Assembly: GCA_964556255.1 (NCBI GenBank)
Contig: CAZKVQ010000005.1
Location: forward strand, 1-64,000
DNA length: 64,000 nt
Direction: 5' to 3'
Source: JACJWR01 sp964556255
Lineage (GTDB): Bacteria; Actinomycetota; Actinomycetes; S36-B12; UBA10799
The notes under the pieces are model-generated. The model had not been told where the DNA came from. It was given only the letters and a program-made list of their open reading frames with translations, and made no database searches. A program made the position numbers and the translations under genes. Below, piece by piece: positions 17,453 to 26,607 of the stretch; position 1 is the first letter of the stretch, and each line of letters starts with the position of its first letter.

Positions 17453-18382
17453 ATGCAGGAGCTCACCTTTGTGGCGCTGTCCAGCGACGGCGACACGTTG
17501 ATGATGGTGGCGCCGGACGGCTCGGAGTTCTGTCTGCCGGCCGACGACAAGATCCGCAAGGCCCTCGGGGTCAAGCCCGCCCGGGAATCGGCGAAGGCCG
17601 AGAACATGCAGATGCGGATACCCATAGACGGCCCGCTGACACCGCGGGAGATCCAGCACCGCCTGCGCCACGGTTCCCCGATGAACGAGCTCGAGGCAGA
17701 GTCCGGGATCTCCACCGAACGGCTGGAGGCCTACGCCGCCCCGGTGATGGCCGAGCGTTTCTACGTGGCCGACCTTGCCAAGGCCAGCCCAGTACCGGCC
17801 GGCGGCACCCTCGAGGAGGCTGTCCTGCACCGTCTGCAGGCCCGAGGTGTCACCGACGAGCCCGAGTGGGACTCGTGGCGACGACCCGATGGGTCGTGGC
17901 TGGTCGTGGCCCGCTTCGCCTCGGACCTGAGTTCCGTTCCGCAGTCCGAAGAGATCGCCACATGGGTGTTCGATCCGAAACGGCGGGCGACCACGCCCGA
18001 CGACGACACCGCCCGCTGGCTCACCGACGCGGCGGGTGCCGAGCCGGGCGTCGCGGTCAGTGCGGAGATCAACCCCAATTGGGACCAGGCCCATCCGGCG
18101 ACACGGGCGGCGAAGGCACGCGCGGAAGCCGCCGCGGCGGAATCTGAGACGCCCGCCGTGGAGTCCGGGACTGCGGAGCAGCCGCAGGATCGCCCTGCTA
18201 CCGGCAGGTCCAATCCAGCTCCCAACGGCCCCACCGGGCGACCACTGTCCCGCCGCGCTCTGCGTCGTCAGAACGCGAAGAGGCGGAATTCGAGTAATGA
18301 TCAGGTCCCCACCTGGGATGAGATCCTGTTCGGAAGCGGTCGCAGCGAGCAGCCACCCGGTGGCACCCCGCCGTCCAAGTAA
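17453..18382 (+). CDS. sepH: Cell-division regulator SepH (DUF3071)
   Basis: 309 residues. SepH is an actinobacterial protein that binds FtsZ and stimulates its assembly during septation. Residues about 1-170 form the conserved DUF3071 region (MQELTFVALSSDGDTLMM, then the HTH-like LTPREIQHRLRHGSPMNEL and RLEAYAAPVMAERFYVADLA). The rest is an Ala/Glu-rich, probably disordered tail ending in a basic patch. GGGAGAAGTGA precedes the ATG. It lies 44 bp after the lactone-oxidase gene and faces the DUF5998 gene. Confidence 0.92.
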   Translation: MQELTFVALSSDGDTLMMVAPDGSEFCLPADDKIRKALGVKPARESAKAENMQMRIPIDGPLTPREIQHRLRHGSPMNELEAESGISTERLEAYAAPVMAERFYVADLAKASPVPAGGTLEEAVLHRLQARGVTDEPEWDSWRRPDGSWLVVARFASDLSSVPQSEEIATWVFDPKRRATTPDDDTARWLTDAAGAEPGVAVSAEINPNWDQAHPATRAAKARAEAAAAESETPAVESGTAEQPQDRPATGRSNPAPNGPTGRPLSRRALRRQNAKRRNSSNDQVPTWDEILFGSGRSEQPPGGTPPSK

Positions 18383-18475
18383 CCACCCGATCTCGGCGCC
18401 AGCGCCGGTGGCACGACCGGGGCTCCTGTATCCGACGGCACTCTTCGGGCCGCACAGTCCGGCATCGGGGACAGG

Positions 18476-19066
18476 TCAGTTGCGTCCGGCGGTCGCCGAG
18501 ACCTCGCTGAGCGCCGCTGCGAACTCCAATGCCTGGGCAACCACATCAGCACCGTCCGCGGCGGCCGAGACCCGAACGGTGAAGTCGTCATTGGCTGAGG
18601 TGCCGGTATAGCCGTGATCAGCCTCGCAGTTGGGGTCCGAGCAGCGCGCCGGCTCGAGGTCGATGCGGTTGACCGCACCCCACCCCAAGGTCAAGACAAC
18701 CTCCGACGGTGGGTGCGCAGGCGAGTACTGGGCTGGTTCGGCGATCACCCGGGTGACGACCACGGAGTCGATCTGATCGATGCGCACAGCCTCGGTCGAC
18801 GAGGACGCGTGCGCCACGTCATCGCCCTCTTCGGGCGGATGCTCGTCGACATGGGCCACGATCAGCCGGGAGGAGGTCAGGGCCAAGACCGTGATGTGGC
18901 GTCGCAACTCATCCCGGTCGAAGGTCGCCTCGTGGTGAACGAGGAAACTCATGACCCGCTCGTTGCCCATGGCCGTGCGAAGCGAATCGAGTACCAACTC
19001 TGGGTAGTACCCCGTCCGTTGGATGGACTCGCGCATGCGCGCCTCGGAGGTGAGCGTCTCAGGCAT
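18476..19066 (-). CDS. DUF5998 family protein
   Basis: 196 residues of an actinobacterial family of unknown function. It begins with a helical stretch (SIQRTGYYPELVLDSLRTAMG), then a beta-rich PH-like body (ELRRHITVLALTSSRLIVAHVDEH). A Cys pair lies near the end in CSDPNCEADHGYTG. There is no signal peptide or membrane segment, so it should be cytosolic. It is convergent with sepH; in Streptomyces a homologue also lies in the sepH region. I assign no function. Confidence 0.8.
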   Translation of the reverse strand: MPETLTSEARMRESIQRTGYYPELVLDSLRTAMGNERVMSFLVHHEATFDRDELRRHITVLALTSSRLIVAHVDEHPPEEGDDVAHASSSTEAVRIDQIDSVVVTRVIAEPAQYSPAHPPSEVVLTLGWGAVNRIDLEPARCSDPNCEADHGYTGTSANDDFTVRVSAAADGADVVAQALEFAAALSEVSATAGRN

Positions 19067-19102
19067 GCGCCTATCCTGCCACGGCCGAGGCGCCGGCAGC
19101 GA

Positions 19103-21835
19103 TCACAGCCGCCTCGGACGAGCCTCGGGGCGCTCCATCACCGTCGCTAGGTGGATGTCCGCACCGAGCACATAGGCGCCCTCCGGGGTCGCCAGCAATG
19201 GGTTGATTGCGAGCGAAGCGAGCTGCGGAAAATCATCGGCCAGGGCCGCCACCCGACGTAATGCGTCGATCAGGGAGTCGATGTCCGCGGGCTCGGACCC
19301 CCGGAAACCGAAGAGCAACTCGGAGGTCTTGGGACGACGCACCAGGGCCGCAGCATCGATCTCGGTCAACGGCGCCATGCACCAGGCCCAGTCCTCCACC
19401 AGATCGGTCATGACACCGCCCACCGCGAAACCGAGCACCGGCCCGAAGGCCGGGTCTTCCCGGGTCAGCACCGTGCACGGAACTCCGGCTGGAGCCATCC
19501 GTTGGACGACGAGCAACTCGCGGACGTCCGCGGGGTGTTGCGCCGCGATGGAGAGGTATGCCGTGCGAAGGGATCGTTCGTTCTCCAGGTTCAACCGGAT
19601 GCCGCCCAGATCGGTGCGGTGCATGAGCCGGTGGGCTTCGGTCTTGAGGACCACCGGATAGCCGAGTTCGTCCGCCGCCGCGACGGCCTCATCCTCCGAA
19701 CCCACCGGGATGCTGGGCCAGAGCAGCAGACCGTAGGACGCCAGCAACTCTTGGGATTCCCGCCGGTCCAGCCGTGTCCGCCCACCTGCCGCCCCGAGGC
19801 TGGGTAGTTCGGTGGTGGCGCTGTCGTCGAGGTCGCCCGACAACTCGGGTAGTGGATCGCCGACCCGCTCCCGAACGAAGAGATCCGCCGCCTCACGGTT
19901 GAGGCCCTCCGGTTCGGTCTCCCCGCCGGCCGGCTGAGCCAGCCAGGCAGCATGGCGGACCGCGAGCGACAAGGCCGAAATGGCGGCTGCGGGTTCCCCG
20001 AAGATGGGTACACTGCCCGGGCCAGGCAGGCCGTGCACGCCCGGGCTGGTCACCAGCGACGAGCGGCCGGTGAGGCCGGTGAGGTGCGGCAGCACAGCGG
20101 CCAACGGCTTGGTCGCAGCCGCCGCTACGTCATGCAGTACAGCGTCGATGCCCTCCCCTTCGCGACGCACCGGCGGCACATGGATGAAGAGCACTGCGTC
20201 CACGTCACCCGCGGTCAGAGCCTTCTCCAACATCTCGCGGACTTCATCTGGGTCGGCGTTCCAGGACACCCGGTAGGGATGCTCGACAACCGTCATGTCC
20301 GCTGCGTAGAGAAGGTCGGCCGACAGCAGCAGCAACGCGGCAGAGTTGGACACCAGCGCGACGCGAGGTCCCCTCGGCACCGGCTGCAGGGCGAGCATGG
20401 CGGCGGCATCGAGCATGCCCGCCAGCGTCGTGGTCTGCAGGACGCCGCTCTGGCGCAGCAGGTCGTCCACGACGCGCGGGGGCAGTTCGGTCTCCTGATA
20501 CTCCTGTTCGGGGGGCCATTCCCTGCCGGTCCGCCCAGCCAGGACGGCAATCACCGGCTTGCGGCGTGACAGCCGTCGCATGATCCTGGTGAACTTCCGA
20601 GGGTTGCCCAAGCTCTGCAGGTACAACAGCACCACTGTGGTCGTGTCGTCGGCTTCCCAGAACTGCAGCAGGTCGTTGCCGGAGAGATCGGCGCGTAGTC
20701 CGGCCGACACGAAGGTGGTCAACCCCAACTGCCGCCCTGCCATGTCCTCCAGCACCGTGGCGCCGAGGGTGCCGGACTCGCAGAAGAATCCGATCCGACC
20801 GCGGCCGGGAATCACCTCCGCGAGGCTGGCATTGAGGCAGACCCGTGGGTCGGTGTTGACTATGCCCATCGCCTCGGGGCCGATGACCCGCATTCCCGCC
20901 TCACGGGCGGCCGCCACAAGTTCCTGCTTGCGCTCGGTCCCCTGGGGGTCGAGGGCGCTGAAGCCGGTCGCGATCACCTCGATCGCCCGTACTCCCGCCA
21001 CTGCGCAGTCCTCGACGATGCCCGGCACCGAGTCGATGCCCGAGGTGACCACCGCCAGGTCGATCGGGCCGGGGGTCGACGCGACGCTGGGATAGGCCTT
21101 GATGCCCTCGATCTCCTCCGCCTCGGGATGCACGGCGTAGATCGAGCCGGTGAATCCTGCATCCCGGAGATTGCGCAGCACTACCTGTCCGATGGACCCT
21201 GGTCGGCGGCTGGCACCGACGACCGCGATCTTCGATGGGTACATCAGCGCTGCCACCGACCGGGCCTCGCTGGCGCGCTCCCGAGCCCGCATCACCGTCT
21301 CGTTGGCGGCGGTGGGTTCGATGTCGAACTCCATCTTCACCACACCGTCGGACATGTGTTGGGAAGGTCGATAGCCCGCCTCGGCAAAGGTGTTGATCAT
21401 CCGTCGGTTGTCGGGGAGCACCTCGGCGTAAAACGTCGTGATGTCGTTCTCCCTGGCGATGGCGGCCAGATGCTCCAGAAGTACCGAGCCGATACCGCGC
21501 CCCTGATGGTCATCGCGGACGGTGAACGCGATCTCGGCCTCGTGATCGCTGATGCGGTCGTATCGGCCGACACCGATGATGAGCCCGCTCTGGGTGATCA
21601 CCAGAGCCACCCGATCCAAGTAGTCCACCTGGGTGAAGCGCTCGATGTCCCGCTCGCTGAGCTCCGGATAGGGCGCGAAGAACCGGTAGTAGATCGTCTC
21701 CGGCGACAGTGACTTGTGGAATTCCACCAGACCGTCGGCATCGTCTGCACGGATCGGACGCAGGTGCGCGGGTCGACCGTCGCGCAGCAGGACATCCGCC
21801 TCCCAGTGAGCTGGATACCGGGAATCCGCAGTCAC
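19103..21835 (-). CDS. GNAT domain fused to NDP-forming acyl-CoA synthetase-like domains (Pat-type)
   Basis: 910 residues. A GNAT acetyltransferase domain comes first (residues about 15-180; VRDDHQGRGIGSVLLEHLA is the acetyl-CoA loop). Then come the domains of an NDP-forming acyl-CoA synthetase: CoA-binding Rossmann (VGASRRPGSIGQVVLRNL), succinyl-CoA-ligase-like, and an ATP-grasp part (GYPVVLKTEAHRLMHRTDLGG). Such fusions include protein lysine acetyltransferases that tune acetyl-CoA synthetase; the synthetase part is often regulatory. The GTG at 21835 is chosen because it precedes the conserved region and has a -10 box 7 nt upstream; the longer frame would overlap parC. Confidence 0.88.
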   Translation of the reverse strand: MTADSRYPAHWEADVLLRDGRPAHLRPIRADDADGLVEFHKSLSPETIYYRFFAPYPELSERDIERFTQVDYLDRVALVITQSGLIIGVGRYDRISDHEAEIAFTVRDDHQGRGIGSVLLEHLAAIARENDITTFYAEVLPDNRRMINTFAEAGYRPSQHMSDGVVKMEFDIEPTAANETVMRARERASEARSVAALMYPSKIAVVGASRRPGSIGQVVLRNLRDAGFTGSIYAVHPEAEEIEGIKAYPSVASTPGPIDLAVVTSGIDSVPGIVEDCAVAGVRAIEVIATGFSALDPQGTERKQELVAAAREAGMRVIGPEAMGIVNTDPRVCLNASLAEVIPGRGRIGFFCESGTLGATVLEDMAGRQLGLTTFVSAGLRADLSGNDLLQFWEADDTTTVVLLYLQSLGNPRKFTRIMRRLSRRKPVIAVLAGRTGREWPPEQEYQETELPPRVVDDLLRQSGVLQTTTLAGMLDAAAMLALQPVPRGPRVALVSNSAALLLLSADLLYAADMTVVEHPYRVSWNADPDEVREMLEKALTAGDVDAVLFIHVPPVRREGEGIDAVLHDVAAAATKPLAAVLPHLTGLTGRSSLVTSPGVHGLPGPGSVPIFGEPAAAISALSLAVRHAAWLAQPAGGETEPEGLNREAADLFVRERVGDPLPELSGDLDDSATTELPSLGAAGGRTRLDRRESQELLASYGLLLWPSIPVGSEDEAVAAADELGYPVVLKTEAHRLMHRTDLGGIRLNLENERSLRTAYLSIAAQHPADVRELLVVQRMAPAGVPCTVLTREDPAFGPVLGFAVGGVMTDLVEDWAWCMAPLTEIDAAALVRRPKTSELLFGFRGSEPADIDSLIDALRRVAALADDFPQLASLAINPLLATPEGAYVLGADIHLATVMERPEARPRRL

Positions 21836-21842
21836 GGCCCCC

Positions 21843-21848
21843 ACGCTA
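21843..21848 (-). promoter_or_regulatory. -10 box TAGCGT for the GNAT/acyl-CoA synthetase gene
   Basis: On the minus strand, TAGCGT is followed by 7 nt and the GTG start at 21835, in the divergent region shared with parC. Confidence 0.45.
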
Positions 21849-22021
21849 GCGGGCCAAGCCGCCCACAACATCTCGAGCGGTTCCCGTATGTGGCGAATCC
21901 GACAGGATCGCGCCGGTCCGCCACCCGCACGCCGGGTTTCTGAGGCCGGCCACCGGCCTGACTCCGGGGTCAACGGCGTGCCCCGCACGGTCAATGACCG
22001 GGGTGGGGCCACAATGGCCCA

Positions 22022-24499
22022 ATGGCCCGCAGCACCACCGTCGAACCACCGCCCGAAGAGCGCATCGTCGACGTCGACGTCGGCGAGGAGATGCGCGGTT
22101 CTTTCCTCGAGTATGCCTATTCGGTCATCTATGCGCGGGCGTTGCCCGATGCCCGCGACGGGCTGAAACCGGTCCAGCGTCGCATCCTGTACCAAGCCGG
22201 CGAGATGGGCCTGCGACCCGACCGCGGCCACGTGAAGAGTGCGCGCGTCGTCGGAGAGGTGATGGGTCGGCTGCATCCGCACGGCGAGAGCGCGATCTAC
22301 GATGCCCTGGTCCGGATGGCGCAGCCGTTCTCACTGCGGCTGCCCTTCATCGATGGTCACGGCAACTTCGGCTCACTCGACGATGGTCCAGCCGCCATGC
22401 GCTACACGGAGTGCCGACTTGCGTCGGCGGCGCTGCCGATGATCACCGGCGTACATGAGGACACCGTCGACTTCGCCCCGAACTACGACGGCAGGGAGCA
22501 GGAACCGGTGGTGCTGCCGGCGGCCGCACCGGCACTGCTGGTGAACGGGACCACCGGCATTGCGGTGGGGATGGCCACCAACATCGCTCCCCACAACCTC
22601 GGGGAAGTGATCAACGCCGCCCGTCATCTTCTGGCCCATCCGAACGCGACCCTGCGCCAGATCATGAAGTTCGTACCAGGTCCGGACCTGCCGTCGGGTG
22701 GTCGGATCGTCGGTCTGGATGGCATTCGTGACGCCTACGCCACCGGCCGCGGCAGTTTCCGGATGCGTGCGGCCGCCAAGATCGAGCAGGTGACTCCGCG
22801 ACGAAAGGCCATCGTCGTCACCGAGCTCCCGTACAACGTCGGCGTTGAGCGGGTCATGCAGCGGATCAAGGATCTGCACAACTCCAAGAAGGTCGCCGGG
22901 ATCGCCGGAATGACCGACCTGACCGACGGGGACCAGGGCCTACGACTGGTCATCGAGGTGAAGTCCGGGATCCACCCGGAGGCACTCCTCGAGCAGTTGT
23001 ACCGCCAGACCCCGCTCGAGGAGCAGTTCAATGTCAATGCCGTCGCCCTCGTCGGCGGAAAGCCGGTCACCCTGGGTCTGATCGAGATGCTGCGGGTGTT
23101 TCTCGATCACAGACTCGAAGTGGTGAGACGGCGCAGCGATTTCCGACGCGGCAAGGCCCGCGACCGACTGCATCTGGTCGAGGGTCTGCTCATCGCGATC
23201 CTGGACATCGACGAAGTCATCCAGGTCATCCGGGGCAGCGACGATGCGGCGGCAGCCAAGGTGCGCCTGATGGAGATCTTCGATCTGACCGATGCCCAGG
23301 CCACCTACATCCTGGACATGCCGTTGCGCCGCCTGACGAAGTTCTCCCGACTGGAGTTGGAATCTGAGCGCGACGAACTGCTCACCGCCATCGCGGACTT
23401 GACCCGGATCCTGGAGGATCCCGCGACGCTGGCGGAGGTGGTCTCGGAGGAGTTGGCCGAAGTCGCGGTCGAGCACGCCACACCTCGACGGACGATCCTG
23501 CTGGAGTCCGACGCGGTCGCCTCTCCGGCTCCCGGACAGATTTCGCTGGAGGTCAGCGACGAACCGTGTCTGGTGATTCTGGACGTCACCGGCCTCATCG
23601 CCCGGGTCCAGGTGCCTTCCGAGCTTCCGACAGGAGCGCGCGCGGCGCACGACGTCGTGAGGTCGGTGGCGCGTACCACGACCCGGGGCGACATCGGCGT
23701 GCTCACCGACACCGGTCGTGTGCACCGCGTCGCCGTCGTGGATCTTCCTTCGCTGCCGGGGACCGCCGGACACCCCAGCTTGGTCGGCGCCACCGGCGTG
23801 GGTGAGTTCGCGCCATTGGCCGACGGTGAGAGCCCGGTCGCGATCGTCCGGATCGATGGTGGCGGCGACGGCGTCGCCGTCGGCACGCGCGGCGGCATCG
23901 TCAAGCGGATAGCGCCGGAGGCGGCACCGAGCAAGGACGTGTGGGACGTGATCGCGCTGCGCGACGGTGATGCTGTGGTCGGGGCCGCTGAGTGCCCGGA
24001 GGATTCCGAACTCGTACTCATCACCAGTGATGCCCACCTGTTGAAGTTTCCCGCCGCCGCGGTGCGCCCGCAGGGACGGGGTGCGGCGGGCATGGCGGGC
24101 ATCAGAACCGCCGAGGCGGCCCGCGTGGTGGGCTTCTCCGTGGTTCCCGAGGGCGCGGATGCCAGTGTTGTCACCGTCGCAGGGTCGGGATCCACAGTGG
24201 CCACGGCCAAGGTGACGCCGCTGCGCGAGTTTCCCGCCAAGGGCAGGGGCACCGGCGGTGTGCGATGCCAGCGGCTGCTCAAGGGAGAGACCGCCATCAT
24301 CGCCGCGACAGCCGCGGCCGACCCGGCGGCCTGCAATGCCGCCGGCGCCAGCGTCCCACTTCCCGAACCCGACGACCGCAGGGACGCCTCAGGGCAGCCC
24401 GTCTCCTCCCGCCTCGCGCATGTCGGTGGCGGGATACCGCCCTGGGCCGTGGCCGCCCCGGACCCTGCCCTCGACACGACGAGTTCGGTTCCGGAATGA
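22022..24499 (+). CDS. parC: DNA topoisomerase IV subunit A
   Basis: 825 residues, the breakage-reunion subunit of a type IIA topoisomerase. The winged-helix core has DARDGLKPVQRRIL, the quinolone-pocket helix HPHGESAIYDAL and the active-site Tyr128 in AAMRYTECRL. The carboxy-terminal third is a beta-pinwheel (repeats such as VAVGTRGGIVKRI and LITSDAHLLKFP) and lacks an obvious GyrA box, which supports ParC over GyrA. The presence of parE 6.6 kb away fits. The last about 60 residues are low-complexity. A hairpin (AGGCCGG, CCA, CCGGCCT; 21943-21959) lies upstream. Confidence 0.93.
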   Translation: MARSTTVEPPPEERIVDVDVGEEMRGSFLEYAYSVIYARALPDARDGLKPVQRRILYQAGEMGLRPDRGHVKSARVVGEVMGRLHPHGESAIYDALVRMAQPFSLRLPFIDGHGNFGSLDDGPAAMRYTECRLASAALPMITGVHEDTVDFAPNYDGREQEPVVLPAAAPALLVNGTTGIAVGMATNIAPHNLGEVINAARHLLAHPNATLRQIMKFVPGPDLPSGGRIVGLDGIRDAYATGRGSFRMRAAAKIEQVTPRRKAIVVTELPYNVGVERVMQRIKDLHNSKKVAGIAGMTDLTDGDQGLRLVIEVKSGIHPEALLEQLYRQTPLEEQFNVNAVALVGGKPVTLGLIEMLRVFLDHRLEVVRRRSDFRRGKARDRLHLVEGLLIAILDIDEVIQVIRGSDDAAAAKVRLMEIFDLTDAQATYILDMPLRRLTKFSRLELESERDELLTAIADLTRILEDPATLAEVVSEELAEVAVEHATPRRTILLESDAVASPAPGQISLEVSDEPCLVILDVTGLIARVQVPSELPTGARAAHDVVRSVARTTTRGDIGVLTDTGRVHRVAVVDLPSLPGTAGHPSLVGATGVGEFAPLADGESPVAIVRIDGGGDGVAVGTRGGIVKRIAPEAAPSKDVWDVIALRDGDAVVGAAECPEDSELVLITSDAHLLKFPAAAVRPQGRGAAGMAGIRTAEAARVVGFSVVPEGADASVVTVAGSGSTVATAKVTPLREFPAKGRGTGGVRCQRLLKGETAIIAATAAADPAACNAAGASVPLPEPDDRRDASGQPVSSRLAHVGGGIPPWAVAAPDPALDTTSSVPE

Positions 24500-25434
24500 C
24501 GGCCTGTTCGGCACGGGCCAGCGAGATCGGTGAGACGCTTCCGGGCACCGCACCGCGCAATCGATCCTGGGTGGTGCTCGAGCATGCAGGTGCCTTCGGG
24601 AGGGTCGCCCTGCTCGACAGCGGTTTGCCGGAGACACTCGGCCGGTACCTGGAAGACGCCCGGACGGCCAGTTCGACGGGCGTGCTGCTGGCGCGACGCG
24701 CGGAAGGTGGGCAGAGTCCCGGAACCCGCATCTGGCTTGCCACCTGCGGACCCGGCGCTTCTCGCATGCGAAAGGTGGAGTTATCCGAGGGGGAACCTAT
24801 TCCCCACCTCGAGATCGGGCTGATCGGGGAAGGCCAACTGCCGGGTCTGGGTCAGACGTCCACGGATCCGGTGCTGTTCATATGCACCAACGGCAAACGA
24901 GACGTCTGCTGTGCCGTTGAAGGGCGATCGCTGGTGAATGCTTTGGGCGCCGACGGGAACATCGCATCGGCGGTATGGGAGTCGTCCCATCAAGGTGGCC
25001 ACAGGTTCGCGCCGGTCGCCCTGCTGCTCCCGCATGGGTACTCGTACGGCCGCTTGACCGCCGCCGCCGCCACCGAAGTCCTGCAGGCCGCCCGCAACGG
25101 CGAACTGCCGGTAACAGGTCTGCGCGGTCGAACCTCACTGCCCCGCACTGCCCAGGCAGCCGAGGTGATCATTCGCCGCAGCTACGACGTTCGCGGAATC
25201 GACGATCTCGACGTACTGGCCCGGGACAGCCGAAATCGCGCCCTGGCACTCTCTGCGACCGCGGACGCCGGACCAGAGAGAATGGAGGTCCGCCATCGGG
25301 ATGGCCGGGCTTGGTGGGTGGATGCCCGGTTGGAGCAACTCCGCCCTGCCACCCCCGAGTCCTGCGGCAAGGACCCGGCCGAACGCACGACCGTGGTCAT
25401 CACCAGGGTTTCCGAGGCCGGGTCATGGCGATGA
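24496..25434 (+). CDS. Sucrase/ferredoxin-like (Apd1/Aim32-type) Fe-S protein
   Basis: 312 residues. The thioredoxin-like ferredoxin fold of the sucrase/ferredoxin-like family. Candidate cluster ligands are Cys in FICTNGKRDVCCAVEG (Cys-x8-Cys) and two His in SSHQGGHRFAP (His-x3-His). Yeast Apd1 binds a [2Fe-2S] cluster with two Cys and two His in this layout, so a redox or metal-related role is plausible. The start overlaps the parC stop (ATGA), so it is coupled to it, and its own end overlaps the next gene. The name sucrase is historical and unlikely to be the activity. Confidence 0.82.
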   Translation: MTACSARASEIGETLPGTAPRNRSWVVLEHAGAFGRVALLDSGLPETLGRYLEDARTASSTGVLLARRAEGGQSPGTRIWLATCGPGASRMRKVELSEGEPIPHLEIGLIGEGQLPGLGQTSTDPVLFICTNGKRDVCCAVEGRSLVNALGADGNIASAVWESSHQGGHRFAPVALLLPHGYSYGRLTAAAATEVLQAARNGELPVTGLRGRTSLPRTAQAAEVIIRRSYDVRGIDDLDVLARDSRNRALALSATADAGPERMEVRHRDGRAWWVDARLEQLRPATPESCGKDPAERTTVVITRVSEAGSWR

Positions 25435-26528
25435 ACGATCAGCAACCAGCCTCCGGCGCACCGCAAACGGCTGAGCCGCCGGACAAGGCACAGCGACAAC
25501 AAAGGAAGGCTAAGAAGAAGGCGGCAAAGCGTCGCAGGAGGCTGACCCGGCTCGCCACCATCTGGTTGGTGGGCATCGCGGTGGCGGCTTTGGCCTACGC
25601 GCTGGTCGTGGCCATGTATGGCGAAAGCGCCAAGCAGTCGGAGTTCCCCTCTGTCGCCGACACGTCCAGCGTCGTTGTTTACCTGGAACCCACTGCGGTC
25701 AAACCCGCCGAGCGGAACATCGTGACGTCGATCGCCGTAGCTGTGCCGGATGAACTGCTCGGTCCGACCGGCACCTTGAAGAGCCGGTTGACCATCAGTT
25801 TCTGGACCTCGGGACAGGCAAGGACCCGAGATGCCCAGACCCTCACCTTCCCGGCTGGCACGGAGAGCTCAAGCCTCCGAGGTGAGCGCACCTTGACCGC
25901 CGAAACGGGCCGCTGGGCCAACTACCCGCTGGACGGCTACGGCGCCACCCTCGAGGTCGTCGCCCGATCCGAGTCCGTCCCCGAGAACCGGACCTATCTG
26001 CCGACCGAGGTTGCGGTCTGGGGTGATATTCCCGGATGGCAGGTCCCTCCGAGCATCACTCGATCCGCGGGAGCCGACGACCCCGCGACGGCGGCTATCG
26101 ACCCCTACAGCACGGTTGCCGACGTGCCGTTGCAGGTCAACCGCTCCGGATCGACTGTGGCGATAGTCGTCCTGCTGCTCGGGGCCATGGTGGCGCTGGC
26201 TGTCCTAGCCATGGTCCTCGCGAATGCCGTGAGCCGCAGGCGTCGCCGAACAGAGGCGACCCTGGCCGGCTGGTTCGCGGCTCTGCTGTTCGCCGTCATC
26301 CCGCTTCGTCTGAACATGCCCGGGTCGCCCCCGATCGGGGTCTGGATGGACTTCCTGGTGTTTCTCTGGGTGGTCCTGACGCTGATGGCCGCCCTGACCA
26401 TCTTCGTGCTCTCCTGGTTGCGCTTCAGTCTTCCCCCGGAGCCGCGGATGCCGGCAGCGAAAGCCAAGAAGAAGGGCGGGAAGAAGGGCACATCGAAGCC
26501 GAGCGGCAGTGCTGCCCCGGAGAAGTAG
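25425..26528 (+). CDS. DUF4436 family membrane protein
   Basis: 367 residues. A Lys/Arg-rich cytosolic start (about residues 15-45), one transmembrane helix (TIWLVGIAVAALAYALVV), a beta-rich extracytoplasmic domain of about 180 residues, then three more helices (VAIVVLLLGAMVALAVLAMV, a second containing WFAALLFAVIPLRL, and a third containing FLVFLWVVLTLMAALTI). It ends in a basic tail. This layout matches DUF4436; function is unknown. ATG 25425 is better placed after GAGG than the ATG at 25431. It overlaps the preceding gene, so the three genes from parC onward look like one operon. Confidence 0.78.
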   Translation: MAMNDQQPASGAPQTAEPPDKAQRQQRKAKKKAAKRRRRLTRLATIWLVGIAVAALAYALVVAMYGESAKQSEFPSVADTSSVVVYLEPTAVKPAERNIVTSIAVAVPDELLGPTGTLKSRLTISFWTSGQARTRDAQTLTFPAGTESSSLRGERTLTAETGRWANYPLDGYGATLEVVARSESVPENRTYLPTEVAVWGDIPGWQVPPSITRSAGADDPATAAIDPYSTVADVPLQVNRSGSTVAIVVLLLGAMVALAVLAMVLANAVSRRRRRTEATLAGWFAALLFAVIPLRLNMPGSPPIGVWMDFLVFLWVVLTLMAALTIFVLSWLRFSLPPEPRMPAAKAKKKGGKKGTSKPSGSAAPEK

Positions 26529-26607
26529 TCAGCCGCAGCGCGGAGACGCAGCCGGAGGATCCGAGCTCCTCAGCGCCAACTCCCACCGCTACGGCGCAGT
26601 CGGGTTC

